Positions 1-10,496 are shown, counted from the first letter of the stretch. The stretch is 64,000 nt of DNA from Harmonia axyridis (GCF_914767665.1 NC_059505.1:30997506-31061505), one strand, 5' to 3'. Notes: a model not told the origin generated them from the sequence alone. Numbers and translations are program-made.

Positions 1-1280
1 TCCAATTTAAAGTTTTCTTCATGTGATAGGCTAATTTTAAATTCAAATTTACAGGATGATATTTTTTATGGAACAATGGCCGCTTATTTCCTCCAGAAAT
101 TTTTTTTTGGTGGACCACTGTTAGTTTGGAAAAATGTGAAAAGAAACTTTGGTCCAGTACTATACTTTTTGGTTTTTTGTGGTTTTATCATATCTGCTAC
201 TGATTCCGAACAAAAATTTCAGACAATTCTCTAGTAATCTTCTGGAAAATACAAATTATTATTGAGATCCATTTAGTAAAATGTGATGAATAATTTTAAG
301 TTTTGGTAGGTACTTATTTATCTAATCTGTACCGCAGATTAATAAAGATTCTATAAATTGGTATAATCATCACAACAAAGTAGGACTGCAAGAAAAAGCC
401 TGTATCTCGAAAACAAAGAGTAAAAACTCTCCAAGGAATCTCTCATTTTCCTTTGTAACTCCAGTTTAGGAACACCCTGTACAAAACCTTTCTTCCAAAG
501 ATGGATAGATGAAAAACTAGTCACAAACAAATTATACGAGGAAAGTATTTGTACCAAACGAAGGCATTCAGAACAAGCATCCAAAAATATCTCAATGAAA
601 ATTGGTAACGCGATATGATGGCATTTTTCTCTGCGTGTTTCTGACGCACCTGTCTACCTCTTCATTAAATCCCATTCATCTCTCAATTGTTCTAACTCAA
701 GATAAGATCGCAACGAAAATTCGCTAATATTTTCTTCCATGAACCCTCTGAAGTGTACATAATGACTGAAAATAGAAAAAAGACAAGATTAATAATCAGT
801 TATTCCCACGAAAAGATGTGGTTCATAATTTTCCAGCAGCGACTTTAATGTGAATAAAGTAGTCCCACTATTCACAATGTTGCAACTAACGCAAGGAAAA
901 TTGGTGCGAATAATATTTCACTTCCATAATTACGATCATTCTAGTGTTGTAGTTAACTGGAAGGCATTCACTTTTATAATAACCGAATTACTGCAGGTAT
1001 ACACTATCCATTAGCAGAACACCAGGAGATGAATGAGATGTTCACACGCTATACTTTATATCTTTGTTACAGCAGTCGTTTTTTTCTTCTCGCTATCTTG
1101 GTTATGTGGGACCGCACAAGTGGAAAGCTAGGAAAAATCCATCTTGGTAGGTTAAGGATTTCTGTTCATTTTAAATAAGTTTATTTTTTTATTATTAATA
1201 TGACTTGGATATATTTCTTTGCACTATCCAGCTTTCTGGATTACTTATACAGGATGAGTCTTTGACTAGTACATACACTG
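1..1280. other. Gene-free stretch
   Basis: I see no credible coding sequence or RNA gene here. The DNA is AT-rich. A short CACCCTGT motif near 473 resembles motifs seen in the repeats of this window, so part of it is probably degraded repeat. Confidence 0.5.
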
Positions 1281-2171
1281 TGTCCGTTAAGTATGGAACA
1301 AATTCATTTTAAGCTAAACAGACCATTTTAAGAAATAATCCTGAAACACGGCGATTTTTGATTTTAATTTACCGTATTTTAAAATAATAATCTAATATAC
1401 AGGGTGAATTACTTTCGAGTAATGACGTCACCGTCATTTTTTTTCAAATGGAACACCCCCATTTTGTCTCAATTTTCCGATTACTCTAGCTGAGCTGATT
1501 CCAAAAATGTATCACATGTTGATTCCAATTGGAACAGGGTGGACAAAAATACAATAGTTTTGTATGTGCTCATAAAGTAACAACATTCTTTATTAGTTTA
1601 ATTAACAATATTATCAAGAATACTCATTGTCTAGCAGCAATAAACAAATAATGACATTTCACAAAAAACTAGACGACTATGTTTTTTTTTTCTAAATTGA
1701 TAAGAAATAATTTCCTTCATATTCTGTCTGCTAGGCAACAAGTACCAAACATGTTTGGAACCAGCTCATTTTATTAATCCAAAAATGTAAAAACTACAGG
1801 GTGTTACATTCAAACCAATTGCCGCTAGACAATAAGTATTTTTGATAATATTGTTAATTTAACTAATAAAGAATGTTACACGTTACTTTATGAGCACACA
1901 CAAAACTATTGTATTTTTGTTCACCCTGTACCAATTGGAATCAACATGTGATACATTTTTGGAATCGGCTCAGCTAGAGTAATCGGAAAATTGAGACAAA
2001 ATGGGGATGTTCCATTTAAAAAAATGACGGTGACGTAATTACTCGAAAGTAATTCACCCTGTATATTAAATTATTATTTTAAAATACGGTAAATTAAAAT
2101 CAGTGTTTCAGGATTATATCTTAAAATGGTCTGTTTAGCTAAAAATTAATTTGTTCCATACTTTACGGACA
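1281..2171. repeat. Long fold-back (inverted-repeat) element, copy 1
   Basis: The left arm (about 1281-1640) reads again in reverse complement at about 1826-2171, with a spacer of about 185 bp. Both arms begin TGTCCGTWAAGTATGGAAC at their outer ends and contain several CAGGGTG-type motifs. No ORF is present. A third partial copy, equivalent to the right arm plus spacer, lies at 49838-50257. This looks like a non-autonomous DNA element with terminal inverted repeats of about 350 bp. I cannot name its autonomous partner. Confidence 0.85.
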
Positions 2172-2734
2172 TTTCAACTGAAAATTTCTGAGGTCAAAGG
2201 CAACACTTTGTTGTTTCCTTTACAATTTTTTCCGTTTCAGCTTGGTTCAAAAGATACAGGCTGCTGAAAATCTATAAAGAAATATTGTTTCTATTTTTAT
2301 CTCGCAAATGGAATGAAATCGAAGAGAACAATTTTCGGAATATAGTATTTTGTTGATGTGATGAATATTTTCCGAAAATAAAATTATATCAAAGTCCGGT
2401 CAAATCTAGAATGCCCGCTATACCAAGGGAGAGAAAAAAATTCGAATCAGAAAAAATGGTAAGTGAAGAATGGGTGTCTTTTGACCTCGGGAATCTTAGG
2501 TTAAAATATATGTACAAGTCAAATATTCACCCTGTATACCGGAAGTGCCAAGACGTTAGGTCCTGCTTAGTGATTGCTATTCCAAAGGCGTCGGTAGGGT
2601 ATTTTAGCAAGAACGTCTTTAGGATTACATGAAAAATTAAGAATCGGAAATGAGAAAATTTTGATGTAAAGAATTATCTAATAGGAATTATTTAATTTGA
2701 AATTTTGATATTTCTCATGTCTTGTCATTTGTGT
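2172..2734. other. Gene-free stretch
   Basis: There is no convincing gene. A CACCCTGTATAC motif near 2529 suggests another repeat scrap. The short open frame at 2411-2632 has no recognisable feature. Confidence 0.45.
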
Positions 2735-3055
2735 TTAGTAGCTTATGATATTTAATCATGGAAAGATACACGTTTCAGCAACGCTTAGAACTTGTTCAAC
2801 TGTTTTTTTCAAAATCAGTGCTCATTTATGAATACTAAGAAAAAATTAAAAGGAATTCACTTTTAAATTGACTTTATGACTAATAGTGATTCGATTGACC
2901 GAATCGTGTCGTCCATGATTAATTCTTCTTAAATTCACAAATGAACACTGATATTGATAAAACAATTTGACAATTTTAAACGTTGTTGAAGCGTGCATCT
3001 TTCCATGATAAAATGCCATAATCTACTGACACAAATGACATAAGAAATGTAAAAT
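2735..3055. mobile_element. Inverted-repeat element made of two transposase 5' ends
   Basis: The segments 2735-2860 and 2925-3055 are inverted copies of each other. Each contains an ATG (2758 on the plus strand, 3006 on the minus strand) opening a peptide like MERYTFQQRLELVQLF, which resembles the N-terminus of insect IS630/Tc-mariner-type transposases. Neither frame goes far before stops. It therefore looks like a miniature element built from the 5' end of a larger transposon. A scrap of the same sequence is seen at about 54046-54125. Confidence 0.65.
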
Positions 3056-3173
3056 AATAATGCACAGTGTTTTCATTAAACTCTTTTAAATTGTATCATT
3101 CATATGTGGAAAGGCTAACAAGGGGAATTTTTCATAAAACAAAGAAAAAAAGGATAAGGACAGTCCCCCACAG

Positions 3174-3232
3174 AGAAGTACTAACCGTAGACTGGTGTTT
3201 CGGGTTTTCGGCCCTCATCAGTTCGCTGAAAA
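3174..3232 (-). ncRNA. Hammerhead-ribozyme-like motif A
   Basis: On the minus strand the order is CTGATGA (3221-3215), a GGG/CCC stem II with a short loop, GAAAC (3201-3197), then a short segment and the GTC cleavage triplet (3192-3190). The core boxes are intact. Stem III would be only about 3 bp with almost no loop, and its pairing is imperfect here, as in minimal hammerheads that work as dimers. Stem I pairing is weak. Confidence 0.4.
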
Positions 3233-3404
3233 AGTGTTAGGATGAGCAACACTTGAAGGAAACAACAAACAAACGGAGTCAACAATAGAAGGCAGCCGTC
3301 CATTTGTGGTTTCAGTAGGAAGACCCAATGGGTTTTCAGGAAACAACCAACATCACCACGTGGGAAGCTATAGCTACCTGCGTGACATCCGAGTACAGAC
3401 TACA

Positions 3405-3460
3405 GAGAAGTACTAACCGAAGACACGTGTTTCAGGCTTTCGGCCCTCATCGGTATGGTG
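3405..3460 (-). ncRNA. Hammerhead-ribozyme-like motif B
   Basis: This is the second copy in the tandem pair. The minus strand reads CCGATGA (one change from the CUGAUGA box), stem II GGGC/GCCT around CGAAA, GAAAC (3433-3429), then ACACGTGTC with GTC at 3424-3422. Here stem III (CAC/GTG) is self-complementary, but the CUGAUGA box has the U-to-C change, so activity is doubtful. Confidence 0.38.
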
Positions 3461-3584
3461 AAAAACTGTTAGGATGTGTAACACTTGAAGGACAAAACTT
3501 TGTATCATTTATATTGGAAAACCTTATTCACTACAATTAAGTGAAATTGGTATTTACTGAAACTGATGTCGCTAATATATTTTT

Positions 3585-3965
3585 TCGGCAACCGTCCGGG
3601 AAGTGAGCACTTCCCGGACTTTCTCTGAGAAAGTTGCATTTCCCGGCCTAGTCCGGAAAGTACGTACTTCCCGGACTAGGCCGGAAAAGAATCATAGAAT
3701 CCATAGCAACCGAGATAACGGCTGACAGTTTATATGAAATTAGTTGTCAAAAATTTGCAAGTTTTTTGATCGCAATCGCAATAAAATATGGAAAGCAGCA
3801 GCGATAGTGTTATTTTACATGGTTGCCGAAAAAATATTGTACGCAACACGCCCGAAAATGGTTTTTTTGGACTCACAGACTTCCATTTTGTCTATTCGTC
3901 CAAAAAAACCCTATTTTCCGGACTTGTTACGTAAATTACTATTTATTAGGTGTACAACTTTGCTT
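3585..3965. repeat. Hairpin cluster plus unclassified repeat body
   Basis: Three consecutive hairpins fill about 3594-3690: GTCCGGGAAGTG/CACTTCCCGGAC, a short CTTTCTC/GAGAAAG, and a longer one built on TTCCCGGCCTAGTCCGG with its complement. Downstream, a plus-strand frame contains VAEKILYATRPK, similar to NVEKMLYATRAK in the repeat at 54739-55195. The two loci therefore belong to a related repeat family with terminal hairpins. No known transposase is visible. Confidence 0.5.
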
Positions 3966-4011
3966 CCGCCATTTTGCAATAAATGGCTGTAGCGGTAGTG
4001 GTAGTCGAAAT

Positions 4012-4898
4012 AAATAGATCGTAGATGTCATGCAATAAGCTTAGGTATTCGTTAACATAACGCCATCGAAATATTAGTCGAAGTGAAGTTGATCGAGATA
4101 GCAGACATTGTGAAGATATCATCATTCACGAATATTTCCACATGACAAAGCTGTGTGCAAAATGGCTGCCGCGCGACCTCACAATCGATCAAAAGCAACA
4201 ACGTATTAATGATTCTGAGCAGTTTTTGAAGCTGTTTAAGTGCAATAAACCTGAATTTTCGCGTCGATATGTGACAATGGATGAAACATGGCTCTATCAT
4301 TTCACTCCGGAGTCCAATCGACTGTCAGCTGAATTGACTGCACACGATGAACCGAATCCAAAGCGAGGAAAAACACAAAAATTAGCTGACAAGGTTATAG
4401 CATCAGTATTCTGGGATGTGCAATGCATTGATTATCTCACCATCAACAGCGATTATTATATAGCGTTATTGGATCGTTTAAAGGATGAAATCGTTAAAAA
4501 ACGGTCCCATTTGAAGAAAAAAAGGTGCTGTTTCATCAAGACAATGCGCCGTGTCACAAATCAATGAAAACATTCCCAACATTGCATGAATTGGGCTTCG
4601 AATTGATTCTGCATCCACCGTATTCTCTACATCTGGCCCCCAGCGACTTTTTCCTGTTCTCAGACCTCAAAAGAATTCTAGCTGAAAAGAAATTTAGCGC
4701 CAATGAAGAAGTAATCACCGAAACTGAGGCCTATTTTGAAGAGAAAGACAAATCGTACCACAAAAATGGTATCGAAAAGTTGGAAGATAGCTATAATCAG
4801 TGTATCGCCCTCCAAGGCAACTATGATGAATAATAAAATCGAATTTTGCCAAAAAAATGTGTTTTACTATAGAAGACCGGGGACTTTTCAATTGGCCT
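4012..4898 (+). mobile_element. Chimeric, inactivated mariner element
   Basis: This is a DD34D mariner transposase remnant. Visible catalytic motifs are MDETW (first Asp), HQDNAPCH (second) and LAPSDFFLF (third). The reading frame runs 4142-4567 and then 4525-4833 in another frame, so a frameshift lies in the A-run near 4520. The N-terminal DNA-binding half is missing. The first about 66 bp (4012-4077) match the start of a different mariner at about 50263, not the element at 7035, which suggests a recombinant. The right end (GGGGACTTTTCAATTGGCC) matches the terminal repeat of the 7035 element. It cannot make active transposase. Confidence 0.8.
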
Positions 4899-4950
4899 TT
4901 CATCTGAAAGATATTGCCTAATTTTGCTCTGATGATGATATGAAATACAT

Positions 4951-5268
4951 ATATCGTCGGCTAAGAGTGTAAATCTGCTAAGTCCATTTTGAACAATTTC
5001 ACAGGAGACCAAAAAAACCGTACAGTACAGTGTTATAATAATAATAAGAGAGTTTATTCATGAAAATACATTCAATAGAGTTTATTGAATGTATTTTCAT
5101 GAATAAACTTTATTCATGAAAATACATTCAATAGAGTTTATTGAATGTATTTTCATGAATAAACTCTCTTATTATTATTATTATAACACTGTACTGTAAG
5201 GTTTTTTTGGTCTCCTGTGAAATTGTTCAAAATGGACTTAGCAGATTTACACTCTTAGCCGACGATAT
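4951..5268. repeat. Near-perfect 318-bp palindrome
   Basis: The arms 4951-5107 and 5109-5268 are reverse complements with one substitution, one 3-base difference in an ATA run, and a flipped spacer in an inner hairpin. The centre holds two direct copies of a 55-bp sequence that is itself nearly palindromic (TTTATTCATGAAAATACATT with its complement). The high identity implies a recent origin. Hammerhead-like sequence sits at both edges. Confidence 0.9.
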
Positions 5269-5300
5269 GGAAACATTCGAAACGTCGGTTATAAGTCTTT
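5251..5300 (+). ncRNA. Degenerate hammerhead-like motif C
   Basis: The plus strand reads CTTAGC, then CCGACGA in place of CUGAUGA, a clear stem II hairpin ATG-GAAA-CAT, then CGAAAC directly followed by GTC, then GGTTATAAG, which can pair with CTTAGCC as stem I. Two changes in the first core box make activity unlikely. It overlaps the right edge of the palindrome at 4951-5268. Confidence 0.3.
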
Positions 5301-6548
5301 GTTCTGACAATTCCCTGTGAATTAATTTTTACTATTATTATTTCTAATTCTCTATAAATTAGCGATAAAGCGTTCAATTCGGAGAACGAGCGCTCAAAAT
5401 AAAATTTCCGGATAAAATCATCTAGAGTGTGTCGTGAAGTTTCAGAAGAGCCTTCCCGAAATCAACCTATAAATAAACCACCTGCAGGAAAGTTGTTCTT
5501 TTTGCTTTTTGTGAGCGAATTATCACCAGAGAAGTTGGTGTTGGACTCCGTCTGTTAATGCTTAATTGCCTGTCTTTTACGTTTTTTCGTCTGGTTAATG
5601 TTTGGGGTTCGTTGACGCAAAAACGTTATTTTCGGTCGAATAAATGCTTTGGGACCGTCCTCAAACAGACGGACTTGCTGGATTATATTTACATTCCCAT
5701 GAGTTGAAAGGGATGCGCCTGCAGCAATTAATGAATATTTGCAATTTCTGCATTTTAGGAACTGATCACACCTGAGATGAGGTGAAGCAGAATGGAATTC
5801 TGATGTGACATGTGGATTGTAAAAAATCGAGTGAAGATAAAAAGAAGGACTATTTTTTCATAGATCAAGGGATCAAGTCATTTGATTTATTGGCATTTTA
5901 AAAAAGATGTTGGATAAGTGGGCATATTGACACACTAATTTAATTGTGAAAAATTATCAATATTTTTCTGTACAGAAAACGCTGTTGATTTTTTCTTTTT
6001 TCTATATTTAAAATTTGTCATGAGTATAAGCTGTTATTTTCAAGAATAAATTTAGGGTGGTATTTCTTTCGGAAATCGACTATTACTATATTTTTTTTTG
6101 GAAACAGATCCACTACATTCTTTTCAATGAATTATGTGATATTCTCAGTGCACGAGCAATTTCATTTGTACTGAAAAATTTAGGGAAAATATTTTTTTAA
6201 TATTTGTTTTCATTGTAGGAACTCTGCAAATATCAGACCTAATTTTGTTTATCATTTTCTGTTTTATCGTAAAATATATCAACATATTCGAAAGAAACCA
6301 TATAGGAAAAAGATTCCACAATAATTATGATGAGAATATAACGGCAGAATTTGAACCCGAGGTGAATCATTTCTAAATATGAATAAAAATTACAGAACTC
6401 ATAACACAAGAACTCAACTAGGTTAATAGATATTGTATTTCAGAGAAATTATTGATATTTGCTTTAAAAATTCATGGATCGTGTTTTCCGCTAGAAAGAT
6501 CAATGCCAATGCATATAATGCTTGAAGTAGCAATCATTTCGAGTCAAA
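5301..6548. other. Gene-free stretch
   Basis: I see no gene or clear repeat boundary. Around 5510-5700 the base composition is slightly richer, but there is no long open frame. Confidence 0.45.
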
Positions 6549-8663
6549 AGAACCAGGCAACAGCCTAATACATTGTCATCGGTTAATTTTTCTGAATTCT
6601 TCGTATGTTGTAGAATGTGGCCTCCTGAACAAGAAAGTTTATGGGTCCAACTCAATCGAATGACAAGTTTTGGAGAAACAGGGTGTCGAAGTTGGAAAAT
6701 GGCATTTTTTCAAATAAACATTTTTAGTAGGAAAACATCTTGAATGAAACACTTTTGCGCGACAAATATTGCTTACTCATAAGGTTATAATTCAAGGCTG
6801 GTTTTAAATGAAACCTTTTGTCGGATACGGGCAAACATTATTGAAAATGAAATTCGTATATTTCTTTATTCACCCCGTAATTGAAAAAATCGTTAGTAGA
6901 ATTTTGCATTTTTTGTCATTACTCTGAGTTCGAGTACACTATTAGACTATTATAATTTTGAAGTTTTATACAATGAAGATTTAATTTACTTTTCCTGAAA
7001 CTCGATAAAAATTTTTTTTTCTCTGTGTCACATATTAGGCCAATTGAAAATTCCCCGTTCTGCTAGTATTAAATGCGTATGATTTTTAGTTAGTACCAAC
7101 CTTCAAACGTGTCAAAATTTGACAGTAGTCCGACCATTAGTTTCTGAGATATTGCGTTGTGAGTGTAGCTACTTTTGTTATTTGAAAAAAGATGGTAACA
7201 AAAAATTTCTTGTGATGATAAAATATTGCTTTTTGAAGGAAAAAAATACAGTTGAAGCAAAATCTTGGCTTGATGAAGAGTTTTCGAGGTCTGCACCAGG
7301 AAAATCAACCATCATTGATTGGTATACTGAGTTTAAACGTAGAGAAATGAAATCGAAGACGGCGAACGCAGGAGACGCCCAAACGAGGCTGTCACCGACG
7401 AAAAAATCAAAAAAGTTCACAAAACGATTTTGAATGACCGTAAAGTGAAGTTGATCGAGATAGCAGACATTGTGAAGATATCATCTCCACTCTGGAGTCC
7501 AATCGTCTATCAGCTGAGTAGACTCCACACGATTAACCGAATCCAAAGCGAGGAAAAACACAACAGTCAGCTGGCAAGGTTATGGCATTAGTATTCTGGG
7601 ATGCGCAAGATGTAATATTCATTGATTACCCCCAAAAAGGCCAGACCATCAATAGCGATTATTATATAGCGTTATTGGATCATTAAAAGGATGAAATCGT
7701 TAAAAAACGGACCCATTTGAAGAAAAATAAGGTGGTGTTTCATCAAGACAATGCGTCGTGTCACAAATAATGGTAATGAATGGGCTTCGAATTGCTTCTG
7801 CATCCACCGTATTCGCCAGCGACTTTTTCCTGTTCTGAGACCTGTAAAGAATGCTCGCTGGAAAGAAATTTAGCGCCAATGAAGAAGTAATCGCCGGAAC
7901 TGAGGCCAATTTGGAAGCGATCGAAAAACAAATCGTACTACAGAAATGGTATCGAAAAATTGGATCACTATAATCCCTGTATCGCCCTCAAGGCAACTAT
8001 GTTGAATGATAAAATCAAATTTTGACAAAAAAATGTGTTTTACTATGGTAGACCGAGGATTTTTTAATTGGCATGTTAGTTCTTGAGATTCTCTCAGTGA
8101 GCATCGAATTTGGGACACCCTGTACAATTTCTTCCATTGTACAATGACGAAATAACAATAAGTGAACGTACAACTTTTTGACAACTCTTGTGATAACAGA
8201 GCCGCACTTCTAAATATATTACCCTGTGTATCTCAAAAACTAGTCATAGCAAAGCCAATATTTTTCGACATTATAATAGTGTACTCGAACTATGAGTATC
8301 TAATGACAAAAAATTGTAAAATTGCACGGATGATTTTTCCAATTACAGGGTGAATTAAAAACTAAACAAATTTCATTTTGATTAAGGTTTGACTCACCCC
8401 GTATCTAATAATAATTTTCATTGAAAACCAATCCAAAATGATAACCTTATGAGTAAGCAATATTTGTCGCGCAAAGATATTTTCCTACGAAAAATGTTAC
8501 TTTAAAGAAATGGCATTTTCCAACTTCGACACCCTGAATCTCGAAAACTAGTAATAGGATTGAGTTGGATCCATCTACTTTCTTCTTCAGGTCATATTCT
8601 ACAACATACGAAAAATTCAGAAAAATTAACAGGTGACAATTTTTTCATTAGGACCAGGCCTGG
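6549..8663. repeat. Long fold-back element carrying a mariner in its loop
   Basis: The left arm (about 6549-6960) and right arm (about 8225-8663) are diverged reverse complements. Shared landmarks are TTCGTATGTTGTAGAAT, CAGGGTGTCGAAGTTGGAAA, CGCGACAAATATTGCTTACT and GTTCGAGTACACTATTA. The right arm keeps CAGGGTG-type motifs. The space between the arms is largely filled by the mariner element at 7035-8076, which must have inserted later. No ORF belongs to the fold-back itself. Confidence 0.8.
7035..8076 (+). mobile_element. Degraded mariner element with both ends
   Basis: The left terminal repeat (TTAGGCCAATTGAAAATTCC, from 7035) and the diverged right repeat (near 8050-8076) are both present, flanked by TA on each side. 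The transposase starts near 7160. Readable pieces include EKNTVEAKSWLDEEF and APGKSTIIDWYTEFKR (N-terminal helix-turn-helix region) and VVFHQDNAS near 7735. Several frameshifts, stops and an internal deletion (between about 7485 and 7490) break it. It is the same family as most of the element at 4078-4898. Confidence 0.85.
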
Positions 8664-9083
8664 TCCTACAAACAAAAAATTTCACAAAAATCCTTTCACG
8701 AAAGTAAATCTAAACCAAAACCTTCATTATCAACTTAATATAATCCTAATTGGAATTCATCTCATCCCTCCTAATGAAAGAGTGTTACTTCCTCCTTCAT
8801 TACTCCCCCAACCCTTCACCCAATTAAACCTCAAAGAAGCTTTCCACAAACTTCATCCGACTCTAAATCACCAGTTACGCCACTGATATCGCTAAAACAT
8901 CATCTCTCCCAATTCAAGTGGTTTATCATCCCCACACGACGACACCTGTTCCATACCCCCGAACGATGATAAACATCCCTGAATTATGATTTTACAACCA
9001 CTGGCAAGCCGCGAAGCACAGTCACTTTTCCTTTCATCTTATATCATCACCCACCCCGTTTGATATTTTACATAAATCGTGAA
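8664..9083. other. C-rich stretch without a gene
   Basis: This stretch is richer in C than its surroundings on the plus strand, with an open frame at 8560-8886 that overlaps the fold-back arm and has no recognisable domain. It could be the 5' flank of the possible exon at 10431, cut off from it by the mariner at 9086-10299. Confidence 0.35.
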
Positions 9084-9085
9084 TA

Positions 9086-10299
9086 CGAGGGTTACTATTT
9101 ATGTATTGAGAATACAAGAAATAAACAAGCAATTTTGATGCAAAATATTTTTATTGCTTTTCAAAATAATCGTCTTTAAGATCTATACACTTTTGCATGC
9201 GATTGAACCATCATTCGGAACATTTTTTCCTATCAGAAGATGCTTGTCCTAAAACATGCAATTTGAAAGCCTCAATCTCATCTTCGGTCGATAAAAATCG
9301 TTATCCACGAAGTTTATTTTTAATTTCTGAGAAGAAGAAGAAAGATCATTCGGTGCCAAGTCAGGGAAGTAAGGCTGATGACCCATTAATTCGATTTTTG
9401 TGTGTCCAAATACTCATTCGTTGCATTTGATGTGTGTGAGCTAGCATTGTCATAATGCAAGATGATTCGTCGTTTTGGGTTTGTTTCTCTCAATTTACTG
9501 AAAACTTCAGGCAAACAAATGCTTTCATACCACTCTGAATTAAAGGTCTTTTGATTTTCAAAAGTCACAATTGCCACAAGACCAGTTTTCGTGAAAAAAG
9601 ACGCCACCATTTGCTTCTTAAGGCTTCGAGAACGAACAACTTTTGTTGGCTTTGTTTCCACCCAAACTGCCGACTGGCCTCTTCTTTTTGGCTCGTATGC
9701 ATAAATCAACGACTCGTCACCTGTGACGATGTTGTATACCTCTTTGGATGCACCACAGTTGTATTTTGAAATCATTTTACGGCATCAATCGACACTAGCA
9801 ATTTTTTGAGCATCTCTCAACAAATGCGAATCAAACTTGCACAGAGCTACCGAACACACAAATGTTCGTGCAAAATATTATGTATGCTAGTCATGCTAAT
9901 GCTTGAACATCTCTCGATTTCCTGATATGTCACATAAAGATCTTCTTCAATTAGTTTTTGCACAGCTTCAATTTTTCCGGCACAACGACTTCGTCCGTGA
10001 GCGAACTACGTCGATATACAGTGGCTTTAAATGGTGCTTCATTGCCAAAAGTTGAATTTAGTTGATAGATGCATTTTTCTCGAGTTAGACCACTCCGAAA
10101 GTCATAATTTTCATTTTAAATCCATATTTTGGCGGAGATGAAATTTTCAATTTACTGCAAACAACAAAAATTGCGCTCGTACGTCAAAACGTTATAAGTA
10201 CTTATAACACAAAAAAAATCAAATTTTACGATGTCAATATCAGATTTCACCTGGCAATATCAGCGTTGCCAATTCTCAATACATAAATGGTAGCCCTCG
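9086..10299 (-). mobile_element. Mariner element, degraded, minus strand
   Basis: The terminal repeats CGAGGGTTACTATTTATGTA (9086) and its diverged complement ending at 10299 are flanked by TA. The transposase is on the minus strand. The middle frame (9386-9775) shows VTGDESLIYAYEPKRRGQS with the first catalytic Asp and ILHYDNASSHT with the second. The N-terminal part (about 9776-10110) and C-terminal part (about 9130-9385) are readable only with frameshifts and stops. It is a different subfamily from the element at 7035. The flanks carry a near-identical sequence of about 38 bp in direct order (about 9048-9085 and 10316-10354). Confidence 0.85.
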
Positions 10300-10430
10300 T
10301 ATATCATGGAGAAGACGACCCACCGCGTTTGATATTTTACATAAATCGGGAATAATCATGTTTCGCAGTTCATTCTCCCCAATTTCCCCTGTCTGAATAA
10401 TATCACCGCCAATACACCCAATAAATAACA

Positions 10431-10496
10431 ATGCCTGTACCAGAGAAGAAGACGCAATCGCGGGGTGTCTGCAACAAACCGGCCAACAACAGCGGG
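10431..10496 (+). CDS. Possible first coding exon of an unidentified gene
   Basis: An ATG at 10431 opens a 22-codon frame beginning MPVPEKKTQSRG and ending in a good splice donor (GGG|GTGAGATCG at 10496/10497). The composition is coding-like compared with the flanks. I could not find a following exon and recognise no family. The frame also stays open to 10718 without splicing. It may equally be chance. Its upstream region is interrupted by the mariner at 9086-10299. Confidence 0.25.

Larger units (their letters stand above)
3170..3500 (-). repeat. Tandem repeat, possible Penelope-like retroelement end
   Basis: Two copies of a block of about 90 bp (from about 3174 and about 3405) lie in direct order some 230 bp apart. 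Each contains a hammerhead-like motif on the minus strand (separate entries). Tandem terminal repeats with minimal hammerhead motifs are known for Penelope-like retroelements. No reverse transcriptase is visible here, so the assignment rests on the ribozyme motif and tandem layout only. Confidence 0.45.

Noticed and set aside
3170..3500. Possible CRISPR-like repeat array
   Set aside because: Only two units, long spacing and a eukaryotic repeat context; better explained as tandem retroelement ends.
8560..8886. 108-residue plus-strand frame
   Set aside because: It begins inside a fold-back arm and has no domain; C-rich composition explains the lack of stops.
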